Below are positions 41,973 to 50,148 of a stretch of 64,000 nucleotides of DNA, one piece after another (within the stretch, counting starts at the first letter, position 1; every line of letters starts with the position of its first letter). The translations under genes were made by a program, and so were the position numbers. The stretch is from positions 481,542-545,541 of the forward strand of contig NZ_FNGF01000001.1 in the NCBI RefSeq assembly GCF_900102815.1, in the 5' to 3' direction. This DNA comes from Glycomyces sambucus. GTDB lineage: Bacteria; Actinomycetota; Actinomycetes; Mycobacteriales; Micromonosporaceae. The notes below the pieces were generated by a model, which saw nothing but the letters and a program-made list of their open reading frames with translations, was not told where the DNA came from and did not search any database.

Positions 41973-42992
41973 TCACGGCCCGCCGTTCGCCTGGCGCTCC
42001 TTCTCCATGTTGCTGATCTGGTTCTCCCCGGCCGCGGTCGAGTTCGCGGTGTACTTGACGGTCTTCATCTTGTCGATGGGGTTCTTCCAGCTGTTCTTCA
42101 GCGGGTCGAGCGACTTCGCGAGCGGGCCGTTGGAGAGGCCGCGCAGGTTCGACGCCCCGTCCATGACCTTGCCGCCGCCGCGCATGAGCCCGGTCGAGGT
42201 GCCCTTGAGGACCTGGTCGGTGGCGCCGTCGAGGGCCTTCTTCAGCCCGGTCGACTGGGTGCCGAACTTGCGGAGCGAGGCGACCCAGCGGCCGAGCTTC
42301 GACATGAGCTGGCCGAGCTTGCCGACCAGGTTCGCGAAGACGGAGACGGCCTTGGAGACGACGCGCGCGATGGCGGCAGCGGCGGTGGCGCCGAACGTGA
42401 ACCCGGCGGTCGCCAGCGCCGAGAGGATCCACAGGATGGCCTCGGCGATGAAGTTGGAGATGATCTCCAGGAACATGGTCCGGAAGATCGCCACCAGCAC
42501 GCCCGCGCCGGTGATGAGGTTCGCGGTCCACTTGGCGCCGTCGGCGGCCCCGGCGATGACCCCGCCGAACGCGGCGGCGCTCTGGCGGTACGCGTCGGCG
42601 TCCTGGCCGTCCCAGTCGGCGATGCTCCCGAGTTCGGTCGTCCAGGCCGTCGCGGCGTCGTGGAGGGCCATGGAGATGTTGTTCCAGGTCATCGCCAGGC
42701 CCTCGATGGCGTTGGGGTTGCCCGCCAGCCAGTCGAGGGGTTCGCGCAGGAACGAGATGTGCTCGAACAGCCAGGAGACGCCGGCCTGCACGAGGTGCTT
42801 GAAGGGGTTGGAGATGAACGAGAGCGCGTCGAGGCCGAGGGAGAAGGTGGACGAGGCGATGTCGCCGACGTCGACCTGGCCCTGGGTGATGGCGTTCCCG
42901 TACGCCTGCCCGGCCTTGTAGACGCCGTAGAAGATCTTGGCGCTCTGGGGGAAGGCGGTCGGGGTCTCGCCTTCGATGAGGGGGTTGGTCAC
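41973..42992 (-). CDS. WXG100-like helical protein, putative ESX (type VII) substrate
   Basis: 339 residues, no signal peptide. Residues 85-165 resemble a WXG hairpin: LAMTWNNISMALHDAATAWTTELGSIADWDGQDADAYRQSAAAFGGVIAG, with WDG in the turn. Then come hydrophobic helices with glycine/alanine zippers (ITGAGVLVAIFRTMFLEIISNFIAEAILWILSALATAGFTFGATAAAAIARVV), and a basic C-terminus without a recognised toxin domain. Overlaps the EspC-like gene (ATGA). Gene order YbaB-like, EspC-like, WXG-like is typical of ESX-associated loci in actinomycetes; no ESX machinery is in the window. Confidence 0.72.
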   Translation of the reverse strand: MTNPLIEGETPTAFPQSAKIFYGVYKAGQAYGNAITQGQVDVGDIASSTFSLGLDALSFISNPFKHLVQAGVSWLFEHISFLREPLDWLAGNPNAIEGLAMTWNNISMALHDAATAWTTELGSIADWDGQDADAYRQSAAAFGGVIAGAADGAKWTANLITGAGVLVAIFRTMFLEIISNFIAEAILWILSALATAGFTFGATAAAAIARVVSKAVSVFANLVGKLGQLMSKLGRWVASLRKFGTQSTGLKKALDGATDQVLKGTSTGLMRGGGKVMDGASNLRGLSNGPLAKSLDPLKNSWKNPIDKMKTVKYTANSTAAGENQISNMEKERQANGGP

Positions 42993-43309
42993 CGGTCGAG
43001 CTCCTTCAGGAGGGCGTCGAAGACGGCGGCGACCTCTTCGTCGACGGTCTGGTAGTGCTGGGCGGTCGCCTGGAGCGCCGTGGTGAAGCCGGTGCCGAGG
43101 TCGTCGATCGCGTCGAGGGTCTCGGTGCCGTCGTCGAGGAAGAGGTCGAGGGCGGGCGGGATCATCTGGGCGAAGACGATGCCGTAGGCGTTCTCGTCGC
43201 CGAGGCGGACGGTCTTGGCGGCGTCGGCGGCCTGGACGACCATCGGCATGGGGCCGTTGACGAGTCGCGACGCGTGGTCGCGCAGCATCTGGGGGTCGAC
43301 GTTGACCAT
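42989..43309 (-). CDS. EspC-like ESX secretion-associated protein
   Basis: 106 residues, all helical, no signal. MVNVDPQMLRDHASRLVNGPMPMVVQAADAA, an alanine-rich middle and a C-terminal LGTGFTTALQATAQHYQTVDEEVAAVFDALLKEL match the EspC/T7SS target family (about 100 residues, the YxxxD-like tail here being YQTVDE, the ESX secretion signal type). It shares a 4-nt overlap with the following WXG-like gene, so the pair may be made and exported together. Confidence 0.75.
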   Translation of the reverse strand: MVNVDPQMLRDHASRLVNGPMPMVVQAADAAKTVRLGDENAYGIVFAQMIPPALDLFLDDGTETLDAIDDLGTGFTTALQATAQHYQTVDEEVAAVFDALLKELDR

Positions 43310-43663
43310 CTAGGGCTCCGTCCGGGGGGCGGCGAAGCCGGTGATGACGCTCATGGCCTCGGAGTCGGCGCCCAGGAGGGTGGACATGATCTCCGTGGTG
43401 CGGCGCCCGGACTCCTCGAGCGCGGACCGGTAGGTCTCCAGGACCAGGTCGGCGAGGCCGGTGCCGGAGAGGCCGCGCGCCTGGGGCGAGAAGCGCAGGC
43501 CGGTGAGGGTGCCGCCGGCGTTGACGGTGACGGTGACGATCTCGTCCTCGTCGGCGACGGTGACGGCGGATTCGGCGAGGAGCTCTTCGGCGCGGCCGGC
43601 GCGCTCCTGGATGACGGCGACGCGGGACTCCAGGTCCTGCATGATCTCTTCTGGCGTTCGCAA
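43310..43663 (-). CDS. YbaB/EbfC family protein
   Basis: 117 residues from a TTG at 43663, chosen because AAGGAGG sits 6-7 bp before it; no ATG has such a site. N-terminal amphipathic coil (EEIMQDLESRVAVIQERAGRAEELLAESAVTVADEDEIVTVTVNAGGTLTGLRFSP), then LADLVLETYRSALEESGRRTTEIMSTLLG, typical of YbaB nucleoid-type proteins. Members fused or adjacent to ESX substrates are frequent in actinomycetes, where they seem to act with secretion rather than with DNA (inference). First gene of the three-gene cluster. Confidence 0.82.
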   Translation of the reverse strand: MRTPEEIMQDLESRVAVIQERAGRAEELLAESAVTVADEDEIVTVTVNAGGTLTGLRFSPQARGLSGTGLADLVLETYRSALEESGRRTTEIMSTLLGADSEAMSVITGFAAPRTEP

Positions 43664-43755
43664 ATCGTCCTCCTTGTTCGGTTGTGCCGTTGGTGCGGAT
43701 GTCAAGCTAGCCAACGAGAGTGAACCGGAGGTGGCGCGGTCCTGAACGGGCGCGC

Positions 43756-44754
43756 TCAGTCAGGGCGCACCATGGCCGCGAGGAGCTCGGGGCCCGACCA
43801 GTCGCGGCGCCCGCCGGCCTCGGCCTCGTGCACCAGCGCCGTCAACCGCTCGTTCACCGGGGCGCGGGTCCCGTGCTCGGCGGCGAGCGCGACCACCTCG
43901 CCGTTCAGATGGTCCACTTCGGTGGGTCGGCCGGATTCGAGGTCGTCGCGGGTGGAGGAGCGGGCGTGCGGGTCGACCGCGAGCATGCGGGCGGCCACGC
44001 GCGCGAACAGCGCGTCGGGCAGGCCCAGGACCACGGGGATGAGCCGCGGGTCGGCGCCGGCGGTCCTGGCGGGAATGATCCCTGCGGCCTTGAACGCGGC
44101 GAGCGCTTCGCGCTGGGCGCGGGCGAGCACGCGCCGGTAGGCCCGCTGGGACAGCTCGGTGCGCAGCGGCAGGCCCGAGAGGGCGTTGACGGCGTTGTTG
44201 AGGTTGAGGACCAGCTTCCCGGCCTGGACGCCGCGGAGGTCGTCGTGGAGGGCCAGGGGCAGGCCCGCGCGGTCGAACGCGGCGAGGTGGGCGTCGAGGG
44301 CGGGGTGGGCCTGGACTTCGAGGCCGCCGGCGGTGGCGCGGTGGAAGCGGCCCTCGCCGCGGTGGACGACGTTGCAGGCGACCATGCCCGGGATCGCCGC
44401 GGCCGCGGGCAGGCCCTGCCGCAGCACCTCGGTGTTGCGCAGCCCGTTCTGGAGGCTGACGACGGGGGTGCCGGGCCGCAGGCGCGGGGCGAGCCGGGCG
44501 GCGGCCTCGGCGGTGGCGGCGGACTTGACGGTGACGAGCACGAGGTCGGCGTCCGCGGCGGCGGCCAGGTCGGTCTCGTAGCGCGGCTCCTCCACGCGGG
44601 CGTCGGCCCCGTCGAGGTCGGTGAGGCGGAGCCCGTGGGCGCGGACCTCGGCGGCGATGCGCTCGCGCCCGACGAACACGACGTCGGCCCCGGCGGCGGC
44701 GAGCCGCCCGCCGACGTAGCAGCCGACGCTCCCGGCCCCGTACACGCAGATCAT
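43756..44754 (-). CDS. 2-dehydropantoate 2-reductase family protein
   Basis: 332 residues. Rossmann motif ICVYGAGSVGCYVGGRLAAAGADVVFVGR (2-30), VLVTVKSAATAEAA, VSLQNGLRNTEVL (the conserved Asn), then the C-terminal helical domain with GKLVLNLNNAVNALSG, and DDLESGRPTEVDHLNGEVVALA, the ketopantoate-reductase signature. It would reduce ketopantoate with NADPH in pantothenate synthesis, although genomes often hold several paralogues with other 2-keto acid substrates. Stands alone, so the symbol panE is not assigned. Confidence 0.9.
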   Translation of the reverse strand: MICVYGAGSVGCYVGGRLAAAGADVVFVGRERIAAEVRAHGLRLTDLDGADARVEEPRYETDLAAAADADLVLVTVKSAATAEAAARLAPRLRPGTPVVSLQNGLRNTEVLRQGLPAAAAIPGMVACNVVHRGEGRFHRATAGGLEVQAHPALDAHLAAFDRAGLPLALHDDLRGVQAGKLVLNLNNAVNALSGLPLRTELSQRAYRRVLARAQREALAAFKAAGIIPARTAGADPRLIPVVLGLPDALFARVAARMLAVDPHARSSTRDDLESGRPTEVDHLNGEVVALAAEHGTRAPVNERLTALVHEAEAGGRRDWSGPELLAAMVRPD

Positions 44755-44960
44755 CCCCGGATGCTATCGCCGCGAAGCGGATCGGGGAAGCCGCGGCGGG
44801 AGAGGCCCGGTGCGGGCGGGTTCGCCGAATCGACCCGGCCGCGACATCGGCCGTTCAAGATGGGGTCATGGGATGACACCCGCCGGAAGATGAAATCCGG
44901 AAGTGCAATACTCCAGGCATCCCTCGCATATCCACGGTGCTGAGTTAGGAGCAACCCCGA

Positions 44961-46739
44961 ATGCCCGTCAACCGCAGAACCCTCCTCGGCGCCTCGGCCG
45001 CCGGGGCCGCGGCGGCCGTCGCCGCCGCCTCCCCCGCCGAGGCGAAGCAGTCCGCGAAGCGCTACTCGTTCACCGTCATGGGGACCACCGACCTCCACGG
45101 GAACGTCTTCAACTGGGACTACTTCAAGGATGCCGCCTACAGCGACGCCGCCGGCAACACCCGCGGCCTCGCCCGCGTCGCCACCCTCGTCGAGGAGGTC
45201 CGCGAGGAGGTCGGCAAGAAGAACGCCCTGCTCATCGACGCCGGCGACACCATCCAGGGCACGCCCCTGGCCTACTACTACGCGCGCGTCGACCCCATCG
45301 CCGCCGACGGCGGCCCCGTCCACCCCATGGCCCAGGCCATGAACGCCATCGACTACGACGCCGCGGCGCTCGGCAACCACGAGTTCAACTACGGCCTCGA
45401 CACCCTCCGCAAGTTCGAGTCCCAGCTCGACTTCCCCCTCCTGGGCGCCAACGTCATCGACACCGAGACCGGCCGCCCCGCCTTCCCGCCGTACCACATC
45501 GCGCGCATGCGCACCCCCCGCGGCCGCGACGTCAAGGTCGCGATCCTCGGCCTGTGCACGCCCGGCGTCACCATCTGGGACAAGGCGATCGTCGACGGCG
45601 TCCTGGAGTTCCCCAGCCTCGAGACCGAGGCCGCGCACTGGGTCAAGCACCTGCGCGAGGAGGAGTGCGTCGACGTCGTCATCGTCTCCGCCCACTCCGG
45701 CACCTCCGGGACCTCCGCCTACGACACCTCCACCGGCCTGGGCATCGAGAACGCCTCCAAGATCGTCGCCGAGACCGTCCCCGGCATCGACGCGATCCTC
45801 GTCGGCCACGCCCACGTCGAGATCCCCGAGACCCGCGTGACCGGCCCCGACGGCGGCGAGGTCGTCCTCTCCGAACCGCTCTGCTACGGCCAGCGCCTCA
45901 CCCGCTTCGACTTCGACCTCGTCTGGGAGCGCGGGCGGTGGCAGGTCGAGTCCGTCGCGGCCTCGGTCCTCAACTCCAACACCGCCGCCGAGCACGAGCG
46001 GATCACCGAGATCCTCACGGCCGAGCACGACGAGGTCGTCGCCTACGTCAACCAGGTCGTCGGCCAGGCGACCATCGACCTCGACACCGCCGAGGCCCGC
46101 CTCAAGGACGAGCCGATCATCGACCTCATCACCAAGGTCCAGGAGGACACGGTCAAGGCCGCGCTCGCCGGGACCGAGCACGCCGACCTGCCCGTGGTCT
46201 CGCAGGCGTCGCCGTTCTCGCGCACCTCGCTCATCCCCTCCGGCGACGTCAGGATCAAGGACCTCTCCAGCCTGTACATCTACGACAACACGCTGGTCGC
46301 CAAGATCCTCACCGGCGCGCAGGTCCGCGACTACCTCGAGTACTCCGCGACCTACTACGTGCAGACCCCCGCGGGCGGGGCCGTCGACCCCGAGGCGATC
46401 ACCAACGCGGGCGGGCAGCCGGACTACAACTACGACTACGTCTCCGGGTTCACGTACGAGATCGACATCGCCAAGGCCGCCGGGTCGCGCATCGCGAACC
46501 TCGAGTACGCGGGCGCCGACGTCGACGACGCGCAGCGGTTCGTGCTCGCCGTCAACAACTACCGGGCCAACGGCGGCGGGAACTACCCGCACGTGGCCGC
46601 CGCCGAGGAGGTGTGGAGCGAGTCCATCGAGATCCGCACCCGCATCATCGAGTGGGTCACCGCCAAGGGCGCCCTCGACCCGGCCGAGTTCGCCTCCGTC
46701 GACTGGGTCCTCACCCGCGACGGGGAACCGGTGTTCTAG
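44961..46739 (+). CDS. Secreted bifunctional metallophosphatase/5'-nucleotidase
   Basis: 592 residues. Twin-arginine signal peptide NRRTLLGASAAGAAAAVAAASPAEA, residues 4-28, so it is exported folded. The metallophosphatase domain follows: MGTTDLHGNVFNW, LLIDAGDTIQGTPLAYYYAR, ALGNHEFNYG, VSAHSGT, VGHAHVEIP, which together bind two metal ions. The C-terminal 5'-nucleotidase domain (residues 340-592) has the substrate stacking region and VNNYRANGGGNYPHV. It hydrolyses nucleotides, 2',3'-cyclic nucleotides or related phosphate esters outside the cell to recover phosphate and nucleosides. A hairpin terminator follows. Confidence 0.94.
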   Translation: MPVNRRTLLGASAAGAAAAVAAASPAEAKQSAKRYSFTVMGTTDLHGNVFNWDYFKDAAYSDAAGNTRGLARVATLVEEVREEVGKKNALLIDAGDTIQGTPLAYYYARVDPIAADGGPVHPMAQAMNAIDYDAAALGNHEFNYGLDTLRKFESQLDFPLLGANVIDTETGRPAFPPYHIARMRTPRGRDVKVAILGLCTPGVTIWDKAIVDGVLEFPSLETEAAHWVKHLREEECVDVVIVSAHSGTSGTSAYDTSTGLGIENASKIVAETVPGIDAILVGHAHVEIPETRVTGPDGGEVVLSEPLCYGQRLTRFDFDLVWERGRWQVESVAASVLNSNTAAEHERITEILTAEHDEVVAYVNQVVGQATIDLDTAEARLKDEPIIDLITKVQEDTVKAALAGTEHADLPVVSQASPFSRTSLIPSGDVRIKDLSSLYIYDNTLVAKILTGAQVRDYLEYSATYYVQTPAGGAVDPEAITNAGGQPDYNYDYVSGFTYEIDIAKAAGSRIANLEYAGADVDDAQRFVLAVNNYRANGGGNYPHVAAAEEVWSESIEIRTRIIEWVTAKGALDPAEFASVDWVLTRDGEPVF

Positions 46740-46750
46740 CAGGCAGTACA

Positions 46751-46779
46751 GGGCGCCGCGGCCGGTGGCCGCGGCGCCC
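46751..46779 (+). terminator. Terminator after the nucleotidase gene
   Basis: 13-bp perfect stem GGGCGCCGCGGCC / GGCCGCGGCGCCC with a 3-nt loop, 11 bp after the stop codon. Confidence 0.8.
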
Positions 46780-46856
46780 TTCACGTTCCCGCCGACACGT
46801 GGCATCATTGCTCCCACCAGGCGAACTGACCGCCCGGCTAGTGAAGAGGACCCAAT

Positions 46857-48062
46857 ATGCCAGGAGCGCACATGGACTTCCGGGAAGCGGCCGCCGCCAT
46901 CGAAGGCGACCTCATCGCGCTGCGCCGCGAACTCCACCAGATCCCCGAGATCGGCCTCGACCTGCCCAAGACGCAGGCGGCCGTCCTCGCGGCGCTCGAA
47001 GGACTGCCGCTCGAGATCACCCTCGGCCGGACCTCGACCGCCGTCACCGCTGTCCTCCGCGGCGCCAAGCCCGGCCCGGCCGTGCTGCTGCGCGGCGACA
47101 TGGACGCCCTCCCCGTCACCGAGGAGAACGACGCCGACTGGGTCTCCAAGCACGTCGGCACCATGCACGCCTGCGGCCACGACCTCCACACCGCGGGGCT
47201 CGTCGGCGCCGCCAAGCTGCTCTCGGCCCGCCAGGCCGACCTCGCCGGCGACGTCGTGTTCATGTTCCAGCCCGGCGAGGAGGGCTGGGACGGCGCCGGC
47301 CACATGATCGCCGAAGGCGTCCTCGAAGCCGCCGGACGCAAGGTCGACGCCGCCTACGGCCTCCACGTCATCTCCGACATGGTGCCGCGCGGCGTGTTCA
47401 CCACCCGCGGCGGACCGATGATGGCCGCGTCCTCGGGCCTGTTCGTGAACGTCGTCGGCAAGGGCGGGCACGGCTCGCGCCCCCACACCACCCTCGACCC
47501 GATCCCGGTCGCCGCCGAGATCGTCACCGCGCTCCAGAACCTCATCACGCGCCGCTTCAGCGTGTTCGAGCCGATCGTCATCACCGTCGGCACGTTCCAC
47601 GCCGGGACCAGGCACAACATCATCCCCGACAACGCGAAGTTCGAGGCCACGGTGCGCACGTTCTCGGAGGAGGCGCTGGCGCAGGTCGAGAAGGAGTCGG
47701 TCAAGCTCGCCGAGGACATCGCGACCGCGCACGGCCTGACCGCCGAGGTCCGGTTCGAGCGCGAGTACCCGGCGACGGTCAACCACGACGCCGAGGCCGC
47801 GTTCGTGGCCGAGACGGTGAAGGACCTGTTCGGCGATGACCGCTACACCGAGATGCCCGAGCCGGTCATGGGCTCGGAGGACTTCTCGCGGGTCCTGGAG
47901 GCCGTGCCGGGCAGCTACATGTTCTACGGCGCCACGGTGAAGGAGGACCCGGCGGAAGGGGCCTCGAACCACTCCCCGCGCGCGGCGTTCGACGACTCGG
48001 TGCTCGCCGACGGCGCGGTGCTCCTCGCGGAGCTGGCCGTCCGCCGCATGGCGCGCGGCTGA
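46857..48062 (+). CDS. M20 family metallo-amidohydrolase (hippurate hydrolase/IAA-amino acid hydrolase type)
   Basis: 401 residues from the ATG at 46857; the ATG at 46872, with CAGGAG before it, is an equally good alternative. M20D signature: RRELHQIPEIGLDLPKTQ, LLRGDMDALPVTE, GTMHACGHDLHTAGLVGAAKLL, FMFQPGEEGWDGAGHMI, GKGGHGSRPHTTLDPI and GSEDFSRVLE. These supply the two metal ligand sets and the general-base Glu. It hydrolyses N-acyl amino acids (hippurate, indoleacetyl-amino acids) to free amino acid plus carboxylate. Cytoplasmic. Not in an operon with its neighbours. Confidence 0.94.
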   Translation: MPGAHMDFREAAAAIEGDLIALRRELHQIPEIGLDLPKTQAAVLAALEGLPLEITLGRTSTAVTAVLRGAKPGPAVLLRGDMDALPVTEENDADWVSKHVGTMHACGHDLHTAGLVGAAKLLSARQADLAGDVVFMFQPGEEGWDGAGHMIAEGVLEAAGRKVDAAYGLHVISDMVPRGVFTTRGGPMMAASSGLFVNVVGKGGHGSRPHTTLDPIPVAAEIVTALQNLITRRFSVFEPIVITVGTFHAGTRHNIIPDNAKFEATVRTFSEEALAQVEKESVKLAEDIATAHGLTAEVRFEREYPATVNHDAEAAFVAETVKDLFGDDRYTEMPEPVMGSEDFSRVLEAVPGSYMFYGATVKEDPAEGASNHSPRAAFDDSVLADGAVLLAELAVRRMARG

Positions 48063-48076
48063 CGAGGAAGTACGTG

Positions 48077-48102
48077 AGGGGCGGGCCCGCGGGCCCGCCC
48101 CT
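48077..48102. terminator. Hairpin between amidohydrolase and gluconokinase genes
   Basis: 12-bp stem AGGGGCGGGCCC / GGGCCCGCCCCT around a 2-nt centre, in the 84-bp gap of two convergent genes. Confidence 0.7.
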
Positions 48103-48146
48103 TCGCGCTGCCGCGGGTCGCCGTTCCGGGCCGCGGCTCGACGGCG

Positions 48147-48647
48147 CTAGTCCAGGAAGGCGACGATCCGCGAGACGATCTCGTCGGGGGTCGCGGCGAT
48201 GTCGACGGTGAGGCCGTCCTCGCCCGCGACCAGCGGCTCCAGGGCCGCGAGCTGGGAGTCGAGCAGGGCCGGCGGCATGAAGTGGCCCTTGCGGTGACCC
48301 AGGCGCTCGGCGATGAGGTCGCGGTCCCCGTCGAGGTGCACGAAGCGCACGCGGGCGCGCGAGCCGCGCAGGACGTCGCGGTAGTGGTGGCGCAGGGCCG
48401 AGCAGGTGACCACGGTCGAGCGGCCCGCGTCGGACTCGGCGCTCATCCAGTCCCGCAGGGTCCGCAGCCAGGGCTCGCGGTCGGCGTCGGTGAGCGGGAT
48501 CCCTGAGCGCATCTTCGCGACGTTCGCCTCGGAGTGGAATTCGTCGCCCTCGGCGAACGTCCAACCGAGCCTCGCGGTGAGCCGCTCCGCGATCGTGCTC
48601 TTCCCGGAGCCCGAGACCCCCATGACCACCACGCAGGTCCCCGCCAT
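48147..48647 (-). CDS. gntK: Gluconokinase
   Basis: 166 residues from the ATG at 48647, the normal length of thermoresistant gluconokinases. P-loop VMGVSGSGKSTIAERL (residues 8-23), then AEGDEFHSEANVAKMRSGIPLTDADREPWLRTLRDW, VVTCSALRHHYRDVLRG, and LGHRKGHFMPPALLDSQLAALEPL, which are typical for GntK and hold the gluconate-binding residues. It phosphorylates gluconate to 6-phosphogluconate for the pentose phosphate pathway. No transporter or GntR regulator adjacent. Confidence 0.95.
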   Translation of the reverse strand: MAGTCVVVMGVSGSGKSTIAERLTARLGWTFAEGDEFHSEANVAKMRSGIPLTDADREPWLRTLRDWMSAESDAGRSTVVTCSALRHHYRDVLRGSRARVRFVHLDGDRDLIAERLGHRKGHFMPPALLDSQLAALEPLVAGEDGLTVDIAATPDEIVSRIVAFLD

Positions 48648-48936
48648 GTCACTCCTCGTCGCAGGGCGCCGACGTTCGGCGCCGCTCCGCAGCAACCTAA
48701 CACCCGTTCACATGTTTGGCGAATGGAAGCCGGAGGCAACTGTTAGGAGCCCTGACAGCGCCTTCCATCCGGAAGGGGCGCAACCTGTTCGCTCTCCGAA
48801 CACCTGCGGTCACTCGCACGGCCAGCAACCCCGGGCCGTGCGCGGGGCCACACCAATGCGGGCCGCGGCGTGTTTGGGCGGCGACACGGCGTTTCGCCTG
48901 GTCTGAACAGAGAAGTACACGCAGTAACCGATTAGC

Positions 48937-50028
48937 ATGAGCCCCAACACCACCACGGCTCACAAGGCCGCGACTCCACCGCAGATCGGACTAGCCATGC
49001 CCGAGTTCGCACCCGTGCGATTGCCGCACTACGACTGGGACTCCGGTCCCCGCTCGCTCCTCGACGACGTCGCCGCCTGGGTCGAATCCGAACCCATGGC
49101 CGCACTGCTGCGGCGCTACGGCGGCTCCCTCCCCAGGACCGGCACCGCCACCGACCTCGCCTACCTCGAGGCGTTCTCCGCGGTCCACTGGGACTTCCGG
49201 GCCGGGCGCGAGCGCCACGAGACCGCGCCGCAGCCGCTCGACCCCGAGCAGGAGGCCGCCGTGACGGAGGCGGCCCTCGCACTCGGCCTCGGCGCCGAAC
49301 TCAAGCCGCGGCTGGAGCAGTACACGCACGTCCTGGTCCTCGGCGGACTCGTCGCCTCCTGCCTGTTCCGCACCCGCTTCGCCGCCGAGCTCATCGCCGC
49401 CGGCACGGGCGTCGAGCACGTCACCGGCGTCGGCGGCTTCCGCCCCCTCGGCGCGGCCGACCTCGAGTCGGCGTCCCTGAGCGGCCTCCAGTGCGGCGCC
49501 TTCGAGATCGACGCCATCGAGGCGAGTCTGAAGCGCGCCTTCGCCATCGAGGGCGAACCCCGCGTCGACGCGGGCGGCGACCCCCACCGCGAACCGGGCC
49601 GCTCGTGGAAGATCGCGACCTACGAGGCCGGACCGCTGACGGTGCGCGCCGTCGCCGCGCCGTCCTCGGTCCCCGACCGGCGCCGGGCCGACACCGTCGA
49701 CACCTGCCGGTTCTGGGCCGACGAGGTGGCCGACCTCGTGCCCGGCGACAGCGTCCTGGTGGTGACCTCCGCGCCCTACACCGCGTTCCAGCACTGCGAC
49801 GCCATCGCGCACATGGGGCTGCCGTACGGGTGCACGATCGACACCGTCGGCGTCGACCCCGCCGCGCTCCCCGAGCCGCACTTCCGCAAGGCGCACAGCG
49901 CGAGCGGCTACCTCCAGGAGATCCGCTCGGCGATCCGCTCGATGCGGCGCCTGCACTACGCCGCGGCCACGGTCGAGGCGGAGCGCGCGGTCGAGGCCGC
50001 GCGGGCATTACGGCGCAGAGACCGGTGA
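48937..50028 (+). CDS. Conserved hypothetical protein, 363 residues
   Basis: Not firmly recognised. Start at 48937 is uncertain: no ribosome-binding site is visible there or at the in-frame ATG at 48997. Two strand-loop-helix segments stand out, YTHVLVLGGLVASCLFRTRFAAELIAAG (about 128-155) and GDSVLVVTSAPYTAFQHCDAIAHMG (about 269-293), which resemble the two halves of a YdcF/DUF218-like Rossmann core (VLGG motif and VTSAPYT); the similarity is my reading and not verified. The C-terminus is a long basic helix (RRLHYAAATVEAERAVEAARALRRRDR). Cytoplasmic. It sits alone between gluconokinase and the cutinase gene. Confidence 0.6.
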   Translation: MSPNTTTAHKAATPPQIGLAMPEFAPVRLPHYDWDSGPRSLLDDVAAWVESEPMAALLRRYGGSLPRTGTATDLAYLEAFSAVHWDFRAGRERHETAPQPLDPEQEAAVTEAALALGLGAELKPRLEQYTHVLVLGGLVASCLFRTRFAAELIAAGTGVEHVTGVGGFRPLGAADLESASLSGLQCGAFEIDAIEASLKRAFAIEGEPRVDAGGDPHREPGRSWKIATYEAGPLTVRAVAAPSSVPDRRRADTVDTCRFWADEVADLVPGDSVLVVTSAPYTAFQHCDAIAHMGLPYGCTIDTVGVDPAALPEPHFRKAHSASGYLQEIRSAIRSMRRLHYAAATVEAERAVEAARALRRRDR

Positions 50029-50079
50029 TTTCACCGATGCGCGGCGGTTCAGAGCAGGAGATATTTACGTCCATCACTT

Positions 50080-50103
50080 GATGCGCACCATCCGGTGCGC
50101 ATC
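50080..50103. promoter_or_regulatory. Perfect 10-bp inverted repeat upstream of the cutinase gene
   Basis: GATGCGCACC, ATCC, GGTGCGCATC, about 45 bp before the cutinase start. It could be an operator or a terminator of the previous gene; the lack of a following gene on the same side supports either. Confidence 0.5.
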
Positions 50104-50138
50104 GCCTGACGTGCATCGTCTGATGTGCATCGTCGAGG
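50097..50138. repeat. 14-bp tandem repeat, three copies
   Basis: GCGCATCGCCTGAC, GTGCATCGTCTGAT and GTGCATCGTCGAGG, directly before the ribosome-binding site of the cutinase gene. Together with the overlapping inverted repeat it may form a regulator-binding array. Confidence 0.65.
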
Positions 50139-50148
50139 AGGACGTTTC

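Noticed and set aside
41973..42992. Polymorphic toxin with C-terminal nuclease domain
   Set aside because: The C-terminus is short and basic with no recognisable toxin domain and no adjacent immunity gene.
44751..47972. 1073-codon open frame on the minus strand opposite the nucleotidase and amidohydrolase genes
   Set aside because: No domain or start site; the plus-strand genes are fully supported by motifs.
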